DNA of 5,906 bases from Neisseriales bacterium (lineage in GTDB: Bacteria > Pseudomonadota > Gammaproteobacteria > Burkholderiales > UBA11063), in NCBI GenBank assembly GCA_008017145.1, contig SSGY01000026.1:1-5906 (forward strand). The letters run 5' to 3'. The notes under the pieces are model-generated. The model made no database searches and was not told where the DNA came from. It was given only the letters and a program-made list of their open reading frames with translations. The position numbers and the translations under genes are program-made. Position 1 is the stretch's first letter. Every line of letters begins with the position of its first letter. Of this stretch, positions 1 to 5,906 are shown piece after piece.

Positions 1-361
1 AAGTTTTAAATTTATTGTTATAAGGTAACATATCAATATAACTAACAACCATTCCAGTACTAAAGACGTATTCTTGTAACAAATATATTTTATGTACATA
101 TTGATGAATTTCACTTGCACTCATCTGATTATATGCACCTTTAAAAATATGTTTGGCAATTTCTTTATCTTCATATGCTTTGAGCGATAACTTAAACTTA
201 GCTAATTCGTCACTATTATTAAAACCAAATGCTTTGGCTGATAGATTGGTACAACAAACTATCTCATTTTCTTTGTTTATTATTGATGAATAAAAATTTT
301 TATCAATTAAAACATTAAAATTTTTAATAATAACTTCTTTTAAATATTCTTTAATTTCCAT
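1..361 (-). CDS. Probable PAS-like sensory N-terminus of a transcriptional regulator (partial, runs off window)
   Basis: An uninterrupted leftward frame of 120 codons starts at ATG (361-359) and is still open at the window edge, so the C-terminus is missing. A weak AGAG Shine-Dalgarno lies at 370-373, 8 nt from the start, and a TATAAT box lies further upstream. The protein begins MEIKEYLKEV. Residues about 28-46 (SAKAFGF at 41-47) read like the first strand and helix of a PAS fold, of the type D-x-N-x-x-I-x-x-x-N-x-x-x-A-x-x-F-G-F. Residues 95-120 (LQEYVFSTG, then SYIDMLPYNNKFKT) resemble the later PAS strands seen in LuxR-type regulators with N-terminal PAS domains in Legionella and related bacteria. 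The expected C-terminal helix-turn-helix would lie outside the window and is not seen. The coding call is fairly firm; the regulator assignment is an inference from remembered family patterns. The DNA is more AT-rich than the neighbouring operon, which may hint at acquisition from elsewhere. Confidence 0.6.
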   Translation of the reverse strand, partial: MEIKEYLKEVIIKNFNVLIDKNFYSSIINKENEIVCCTNLSAKAFGFNNSDELAKFKLSLKAYEDKEIAKHIFKGAYNQMSASEIHQYVHKIYLLQEYVFSTGMVVSYIDMLPYNNKFKT

Positions 362-389
362 GGTTCTAACTCTATTTCAATGAAGCGCA

Positions 390-411
390 AATTTATTATC
401 GATGATAAATT
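390..411. promoter_or_regulatory. Imperfect palindrome, candidate operator
   Basis: A 22-bp inverted repeat is centred on the ATCGAT core at 398-403. Ten of the eleven base pairs match; the only mismatch is T397 opposite G404. It overlaps the downstream half of the leftward TATAAT box and the predicted start of transcription, the usual position for a repressor or autoregulator. There is no loop, so a dimeric protein site is more likely than an RNA hairpin terminator. The protein that binds is unknown; the adjacent regulator is an obvious but unproven candidate. Confidence 0.4.
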
Positions 412-414
412 ATA
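409..414 (-). promoter_or_regulatory. Candidate -10 box of the leftward regulator promoter
   Basis: Read on the minus strand this is a perfect TATAAT, preceded directly by TG. It would place the transcription start near 402 and give a 5' leader of about 40 nt before the ATG at 361. No good TTGACA-like -35 box is seen at 16-18 bp spacing (the nearest hexamers are TGCTGT or GTGCTG), so an activator may be needed, or the match may be chance in AT-rich DNA. Confidence 0.4.
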
Positions 415-520
415 CAGCTTAATGGAGATAAACAGCACTATTATTTCAGAATATCTTACACAAACTCTAATTTTAACCAGCTATTAGAAAAAAGAGTTGA
501 TGACAGTCCGATTAAGATGA

Positions 521-529
521 TGTTAAAAT
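521..529 (+). promoter_or_regulatory. Candidate extended -10 promoter element for the purA operon
   Basis: TG at 521-522, one base, then TAAAAT at 524-529 matches the extended -10 form TGnTATAAT with five of six hexamer bases. Transcription would start near 536, leaving a leader of about 30 nt that holds the purA ribosome binding site. No convincing -35 box is seen at the right spacing; TTGATG at 497-502 is 21 bp away, which is too far. The call is weak. Confidence 0.3.
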
Positions 530-551
530 CAGGGGTTAAAAAATCATTCAT

Positions 552-1867
<1,316 letters not shown>

Positions 1868-1870
1868 ACA

Positions 1871-2311
1871 ATGAGCACAGCCACTTATCCAGCTTTAAAC
1901 ATATGGGCGCGTATTTTTGGTTTTTTGGGAATTGCTCTGGCACATCCGTTATACTTAGGGCTTAGCTATTTTATAATAGTTAAGCTTGAATGGGTAACGG
2001 TTTTGGCAAATAAGAGCTTTTTTCTGAATGCCCTACCCTTATGTTTACTGCCTTTGGCTTTTGGCTGTGCGCGTTATCTGACTTTTAGCATGTTTAATCC
2101 AACGGATAAGTCAAATCCTTATCAGACGCTGGATCGTTTCATCTGGATCAATCTCTGGGCATTACCCGGATTATTTGCTTTTGTTCTGATGCTGATGCCA
2201 ATCGAGGCAAGTTCATTCGATAGTTTGTTTTTGCCAATAATTATTATCTCTGGTGTAATCTTGGAAAGCGTAACTAGTTTACGTTCGTATAAAACTCGCT
2301 TAACTAAGTAA
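1871..2311 (+). CDS. Small multi-spanning inner-membrane protein of unknown function
   Basis: This 146-residue protein is strongly hydrophobic, with four likely membrane helices at about residues 15-38, 51-68, 90-110 and 117-136. There is no cleavable signal peptide pattern. The loop between helices 2 and 3 (FNPTDKSNPYQTLDRF, 75-90) is polar and, with the basic C-terminal tail (RSYKTRLTK), probably faces the cytoplasm by the positive-inside rule; an even number of helices puts both ends on the same side. I do not recognise a family and see no catalytic motif. The start is 3 nt after the purA stop and there is no Shine-Dalgarno sequence in the preceding 20 nt, so translation probably depends on ribosomes finishing purA. 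It is 4 nt before the tRNA methyltransferase gene. Its place between housekeeping genes supports a real gene, but gives no specific role. Confidence 0.85.
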   Translation: MSTATYPALNIWARIFGFLGIALAHPLYLGLSYFIIVKLEWVTVLANKSFFLNALPLCLLPLAFGCARYLTFSMFNPTDKSNPYQTLDRFIWINLWALPGLFAFVLMLMPIEASSFDSLFLPIIIISGVILESVTSLRSYKTRLTK

Positions 2312-2315
2312 TTAA

Positions 2316-3041
2316 ATGAAATCACTAAATAACATTCAAATTATCCTCTGTAATACTTCGCATCCGGGAAATATTGGTTCGGCTGCCCGCGCAATGAAAA
2401 CCATGGGCTTATATAAACTTATTTTGGTTGACCCGATAGCTAAGCCTGATGATCATTCACTTGCCCTCTCGTGTAACGCACGTGATGTCGTTGAAAACGC
2501 ACGAATTGTCGCAAGTTTGGATGAAGTAATTGCGTCCTCTGAACTAGTAATCGCTATGACTGGGCGTAAGCGGGAATTTAGCGACCGTCTAATTACACCT
2601 AAAGCAGTTATCCCAGAAATCATGAGTGCTATTGCCAATAATGCTCAAGTTAGCATCGTTTTTGGCAATGAACAACATGGATTAACCATTGAGCAGCAAG
2701 AACGTTGCAATCGCTTGGTAACTATTCCAGGCAATCCCGAATATTTCTCGCTAAATCTGGCGCAAGCAGTACAAATCATGTGCTACGAAATATATAGTAA
2801 TTACAATCCTGATTTGACCCATTTAATTAATCCAGTACAAAAAGCTAATCATGGCGACAGTCAGTACTTATTAGCAAGTCTAGATAAGATCATGCAACAA
2901 ACCGAATACTATACAAAAAAAAATCCTGAGCGAATTATGCGCCGTTTGCAAAAAATCTTGCATAAAGCTGATCTTGAGCGCGAAGAAGCCGATTTGCTGC
3001 ATGGAATTTTTAAACAGATTCAACGCAAATTAGGACAATAA
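2316..3041 (+). CDS. trmJ: tRNA (cytidine/uridine-32) 2'-O-methyltransferase, TrmJ-like
   Basis: This SPOUT-class enzyme uses S-adenosylmethionine to methylate the ribose 2'-OH, in TrmJ at position 32 of the tRNA anticodon loop. The 241-residue length fits TrmJ. The trefoil-knot motifs are all visible: motif 1 NTSHPGNIGSAARAM at 13-27, with Asn19 and Arg25 in the catalytic region; motif 2 VFGNEQHGLT at 115-124; and motif 3 IPGNPEYFSLNLAQAVQI at 137-154, which builds the cofactor-binding knot. Residues about 195-241 form the helical C-terminal extension typical of TrmJ (MRRLQKILHKADLEREEADLL), which helps separate it from TrmL and TrmH. It follows the membrane-protein gene by 4 nt with no good Shine-Dalgarno, and precedes murI by 3 nt. 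The SPOUT family is certain; the exact tRNA position is inferred from family resemblance. Confidence 0.92.
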   Translation: MKSLNNIQIILCNTSHPGNIGSAARAMKTMGLYKLILVDPIAKPDDHSLALSCNARDVVENARIVASLDEVIASSELVIAMTGRKREFSDRLITPKAVIPEIMSAIANNAQVSIVFGNEQHGLTIEQQERCNRLVTIPGNPEYFSLNLAQAVQIMCYEIYSNYNPDLTHLINPVQKANHGDSQYLLASLDKIMQQTEYYTKKNPERIMRRLQKILHKADLEREEADLLHGIFKQIQRKLGQ

Positions 3042-3044
3042 AAA

Positions 3045-3851
3045 ATGATTTATAGTAGCAATCCGATTGGTGTTTTTGATTCGGGAATCGGTGGACTTAG
3101 CGTAGTTAAAAGCATTATGCAAAAGTTGCCTCATGAAGATATCATCTATTTTGGCGATATTGCGCGGATTCCATATGGTACTAAATCAGTTGCCACTATC
3201 AAGAAATTTACCGAACAAACTGTACGCTTCCTACTTAAACAAGAAGTTAAAGCAATTATTATCGCTTGTAACACCATCTCAGCGGTCGCTAAGGATACAG
3301 TCTTACAACTAGCTGGTAATATTCCAGTAATTGATGTTATTTCAGCGGGAACTAAAGCCAGTTGTGCTATTTCCAATAAAATTGGCATAATTGCAACGCC
3401 CGCAACTATTAATAGCAATGCCTATCCACGGGCAATACATCAAATTAATCCCGTAGCCGAAGTATATACCAAAGCGTGTGCGCTTTTTGTTCCATTGGTT
3501 GAAGAGGGATTTATTGAACATCCCGCATTGGAATTAATTGCCCGTGAGTACCTGCAAAATATGGTTGATCAACATCGCATTGACAGCTTGGTACTAGGTT
3601 GTACCCATTATCCTCTAATCAGTAAAACTATTGCTAAAATCATGGGCGATAAAGTCACAATTATTGATCCAGCAATTACCGCGTGTGAAGAACTCATCGC
3701 AAAACTAACTCAAAATAATAGCTTAAATCCACATCCAACTGAGGGCGTATATAAATTTTACGTCACCGATATCCCTGTTAAATTTCAGGCAATTGGTGAG
3801 TTATTTCTCAACCACCCAATTGAACATCTTGAAGTTGTGAGCGTAGAGTAA
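3045..3851 (+). CDS. murI: Glutamate racemase
   Basis: MurI converts L-glutamate to D-glutamate for the peptidoglycan stem peptide, without a cofactor, using two cysteines as acid-base catalysts in the cytoplasm. The 268-residue product has the normal family length. The N-terminal signature IGVFDSGIGGLSV is at 8-20, with Asp12. The first catalytic cysteine is Cys75 in IIACNTISA. The second is Cys186 in LVLGCTHYPLI, followed by His188. The substrate-contact segment FGDIARIPYGTKS at 36-48 is also intact. A good AGGA ribosome site at 3032-3035 sits 9 nt before the ATG, inside the end of trmJ. The gap to trmJ is 3 nt and to the tatD-like gene 2 nt. The converging dadA downstream also handles D-amino acids. 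Confidence 0.97.
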   Translation: MIYSSNPIGVFDSGIGGLSVVKSIMQKLPHEDIIYFGDIARIPYGTKSVATIKKFTEQTVRFLLKQEVKAIIIACNTISAVAKDTVLQLAGNIPVIDVISAGTKASCAISNKIGIIATPATINSNAYPRAIHQINPVAEVYTKACALFVPLVEEGFIEHPALELIAREYLQNMVDQHRIDSLVLGCTHYPLISKTIAKIMGDKVTIIDPAITACEELIAKLTQNNSLNPHPTEGVYKFYVTDIPVKFQAIGELFLNHPIEHLEVVSVE

Positions 3852-3853
3852 CA

Positions 3854-4606
3854 ATGAACAAATTCAATGGTGAAGTGTATATTTATGATGCTCACTGTCA
3901 TCTTGAGAGTCTAAACGATGTATCATTAGAACAGCGCTTCCTTGCCGTTGCAGCAACCAGCCTTGAAGATAGTATCAAATTAGCCAAATATTGCCAAAGT
4001 AATTCTCAAGCAAAGATTGGAATTGGAATTCATCCATGGTATATTGATCTCAATTCTACCCTAACCTCAATCACAGAAAAATTAGAAGCTGCTATTTTAG
4101 AATATCAACCAGATTTTATTGGTGAGACTGGTTTAGACAAATTAAAACCAGAATTTGACTTACAGCAAAAAATATTTTATATTCACCTCCAATTGGCCCA
4201 GAAATACAATTTACCGCTAGTTATTCATTGCGTGAGAGCTTATAATGAACTGCTGGCAATATTGTCTAAATTCACCACTTTACGTGGCATGGTGCATGCC
4301 TATAATGCTAATAGCGAAACTGCAAAACAGTTAGTTAAGAAAAATATGCTATTGGGAATTGGAAGTATCATTCTCAATGAAAATAGTCAGCTGAGTAAAT
4401 CAATTGAGAAGATTCCATTGGAACAACTTCTGATTGAAAGCGATGCCCCTTATATGCCTTATGGCACTAAAGAGTTTTCCAGCTCAGATGATTGTATGCT
4501 CTATGCAAAACAACTAGCTAAGAATAAAAAAACAAACCTCACTGAAATAATCAGCAAGGTTAATCAAAATTTTACTACTCTATTTAATTCAGTTGTAACG
4601 AGCTAA
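3854..4606 (+). CDS. TatD-family metal-dependent hydrolase (probable deoxyribonuclease)
   Basis: TatD-family proteins are metal-dependent hydrolases with a TIM-barrel fold; characterised members are 3'-5' exonucleases linked to DNA repair and nucleic-acid turnover. The 250-residue product is close to the usual length (about 255-265). The metal ligands appear in order: His14 and His16 in DAHCHL (12-17), Glu91 in IGETGLD (89-95), His125 in VIHC, His148 in MVHAY and Asp197 in [14 protein letters not shown] (58-63) is the conserved loop after strand 2. All ligands are present, so the enzyme should be active; the true substrate cannot be read from sequence. The start is 2 nt after the murI stop, with AGAG at 3845-3848. 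The 3' end overlaps the end of converging dadA by 18 bp. I leave the symbol blank because TatD, YcfH (YcfH-like) and YjjV paralogues cannot be separated by eye. Confidence 0.93.
   Translation: MNKFNGEVYIYDAHCHLESLNDVSLEQRFLAVAATSLEDSIKLAKYCQSNSQAKIGIGIHPWYIDLNSTLTSITEKLEAAILEYQPDFIGETGLDKLKPEFDLQQKIFYIHLQLAQKYNLPLVIHCVRAYNELLAILSKFTTLRGMVHAYNANSETAKQLVKKNMLLGIGSIILNENSQLSKSIEKIPLEQLLIESDAPYMPYGTKEFSSSDDCMLYAKQLAKNKKTNLTEIISKVNQNFTTLFNSVVTS
4589..4606. other. Tail-to-tail overlap of the tatD-like gene and dadA
   Basis: The rightward gene ends with TAA at 4604-4606, while the leftward dadA ends with TGA read from 4591-4589. The two coding regions therefore share 18 bp, encoding the last residues of each. 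There is no intergenic space for a conventional terminator, so each transcript must end inside the opposite gene or by factor-dependent termination. I see no clear GC-rich hairpin with a U-run nearby. Confidence 0.85.
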
Positions 4607-5842
4607 ACTTAAACCTTCAACTGAAATTTCTGGCTTTTTACCTAAAATCTTAGCCGCTAAAACCTTCGCCGAGCCCAAACACATCGTCCAACCTAAAGTT
4701 CCATGCCCCGTATTTAATGATAGATTACTAATCGGTGTAGCACCAATAATTGGTGTGCTATCTGGTGTCATTGGGCGTAAACCTGTCCAAAAAGACGCTT
4801 TTGGCAAATCACCGCCATCGGGAAATAAATCATTAACCACTTTTTCTAAAGTTTGGCGACGTTTAGGATTTAGTTTTAAATTATAACCAGATAATTCAGC
4901 CATGCCACCAACTCGAATTCGATTATCAAAGCGAGTAATCGCAACTTTGTAACTTTCATCTAAAATAGTTGATACTGGTGCACCATCGGGGTTAATAATT
5001 GGAATCGTCATTGAATAACCCTTGACTGGGTACACAGGAATATCAATACCAAGATGTAACATAAATTGTCGTGAGAAACAACCCAATGCCATCACATAAT
5101 GATCTGCTGTATATTCCTCAGCCCCACTCCATACCGCTTTAATTTGGTTATTTTGTTTATCTATTTTGGTGATTGTTTTGCCTAGGACAAACTTTACACC
5201 TAAAGCTTCGCAGTGTCTAGTTAAATTCTGAGTAAATATATTACAATCTCCAGTCTCATCATTTGGCAACTGGAGTCCACCACTTAGATGATGTTTAGTC
5301 TTAGCCAGTGCTGGTTCAACCTGTGCACAACCATCAGGGTCTAGTGCTCGATATGGTACGCCACACTCCTCCAAGACTTTAATATCTTTAGCCATGCTAT
5401 CTAATTGCTGCTGGGTACGAAATAATTGCAACGTACCACCCTGTCTATCATCATATTTGATATTTATTTGCTCACGTAGCTTAATGAATTGATCACGGCT
5501 ATATTCAGCCAAGCGTAACATCCGTTCTTTATTGATAGCATAACTCTGGTAATTACAATTGGCTAACATTTTTCTAATCCAATTTAACTGAAACAAGCTG
5601 CCATCTGGCGTAATTTTTAGCGGTCCATCCTCTTGAAACATCCATTTAAAACCTTTAGTTGGTATTCCTGGAGCTGCCCACGGAGTCGCATAACCTGGTG
5701 AAATTTGCCCACAGTTACCAAAACTTGTTTCTAGCGCCGTTTCATCCTGACGATCAATTACAGTTACCTCACAACCAGCTTCAGCTAAATACCATGCCGT
5801 TGTAACTCCGATTACTCCGCCACCTAAGATTAATACTTTCAT
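4589..5842 (-). CDS. dadA: D-amino-acid dehydrogenase (small subunit type)
   Basis: DadA is an FAD-dependent, membrane-associated dehydrogenase that oxidises D-amino acids, chiefly D-alanine, to 2-oxo acids and ammonia and passes electrons to the respiratory chain. The 417-residue length fits (E. coli 432, Neisseria about 418). The Rossmann dinucleotide motif GGGVIG is at 7-12, with the ribose-binding Asp30 at the end of strand 2. Other DadA hallmarks are [17 protein letters not shown] (45-61), [11 protein letters not shown] (271-281), [12 protein letters not shown] (295-306), [14 protein letters not shown] (354-367) and [10 protein letters not shown] (377-386). The start is supported by AGAGGT (5855-5850 on the minus strand), 7 nt before the ATG. 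It is transcribed alone here, against the purA operon. The wording of the motifs is closest to neisserial DadA in my memory. Substrate breadth is not readable from sequence. Confidence 0.96.
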   Translation of the reverse strand: MKVLILGGGVIGVTTAWYLAEAGCEVTVIDRQDETALETSFGNCGQISPGYATPWAAPGIPTKGFKWMFQEDGPLKITPDGSLFQLNWIRKMLANCNYQSYAINKERMLRLAEYSRDQFIKLREQINIKYDDRQGGTLQLFRTQQQLDSMAKDIKVLEECGVPYRALDPDGCAQVEPALAKTKHHLSGGLQLPNDETGDCNIFTQNLTRHCEALGVKFVLGKTITKIDKQNNQIKAVWSGAEEYTADHYVMALGCFSRQFMLHLGIDIPVYPVKGYSMTIPIINPDGAPVSTILDESYKVAITRFDNRIRVGGMAELSGYNLKLNPKRRQTLEKVVNDLFPDGGDLPKASFWTGLRPMTPDSTPIIGATPISNLSLNTGHGTLGWTMCLGSAKVLAAKILGKKPEISVEGLSLARYN

Positions 5843-5906
5843 CTACATTACCTCTAAGAGATTAATAAAATTCGACCAAACTCATTTTTGATTTTGTGCA
5901 CTAATA
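5843..5906. promoter_or_regulatory. Upstream region of dadA
   Basis: These 64 bp hold the dadA ribosome site AGAGGT (5850-5855, minus strand), which sits in a small CTCTTAGAG inverted repeat at 5852-5860. Only weak -10-like sequences such as TATTAA are seen, with no matching -35 box. The promoter is therefore probably partly beyond the window edge or weak. No second gene is visible here. Confidence 0.4.

Noticed and set aside
497..506. TTGATGACA as a -35 box for purA
   Set aside because: The spacing to the best -10 candidate (524-529) is 21 bp, too long for a standard sigma-70 promoter.
2122..2325. Leftward open frame of 67 codons opposite the membrane-protein gene
   Set aside because: It is antisense to a well-supported gene, has no family resemblance and no ribosome site; similar antisense frames at 544-825, 2453-2638 and 3146-3418 were dropped for the same reason.
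4560..4640. Bidirectional terminator between the two converging genes
   Set aside because: No GC-rich stem followed by a U-run could be found by eye, and the coding regions overlap.
5852..5860. CTCTTAGAG inverted repeat as a dadA operator
   Set aside because: It is only 9 bp and includes the ribosome site, so it is too short to argue for a protein binding site.

Overview
The window looks like chromosomal DNA from a low-GC proteobacterium. The closest affinity I can suggest is the Betaproteobacteria, near the Neisseriales. The main reason is the D-amino-acid dehydrogenase at the right end, whose length (417 residues) and motif wording ([33 protein letters not shown]) match neisserial DadA as I remember it. 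This lineage is inferred from remembered sequences, not from a search.

Layout. Positions 1-361 hold the N-terminal 120 codons of a leftward gene that runs off the window. It looks like the PAS-like sensory part of a transcriptional regulator and is visibly richer in A+T than the rest. Positions 362-565 form a divergent intergenic region. It holds a perfect TATAAT facing left, overlapped by a 22-bp near-perfect palindrome, a candidate extended -10 facing right, and two overlapping short open frames that may be remnants of a broken small gene. From 566 to 4606 five rightward genes are separated by only 2-4 nt: purA, a four-helix membrane protein of unknown function, a TrmJ-like tRNA 2'-O-methyltransferase, murI and a TatD-family metal hydrolase. 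They almost certainly form one operon. From 5842 back to 4589 the leftward dadA converges on the operon, and its end overlaps the end of the tatD-like gene by 18 bp. The last 64 bp are the dadA upstream region.

How the genes fit together. The operon is mixed housekeeping: AMP synthesis (PurA), tRNA anticodon-loop modification (TrmJ), D-glutamate for peptidoglycan (MurI) and a nuclease-type hydrolase (TatD). MurI makes a D-amino acid and the facing DadA oxidises D-amino acids, so both touch D-amino-acid metabolism, but nothing in the sequence shows co-regulation.

I see no RNA genes, insertion sequences, CRISPR arrays or phage genes. The least explained parts are the 146-residue membrane protein inside the operon and the AT-rich region upstream of purA. 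I do not see a convincing new multi-gene system here.
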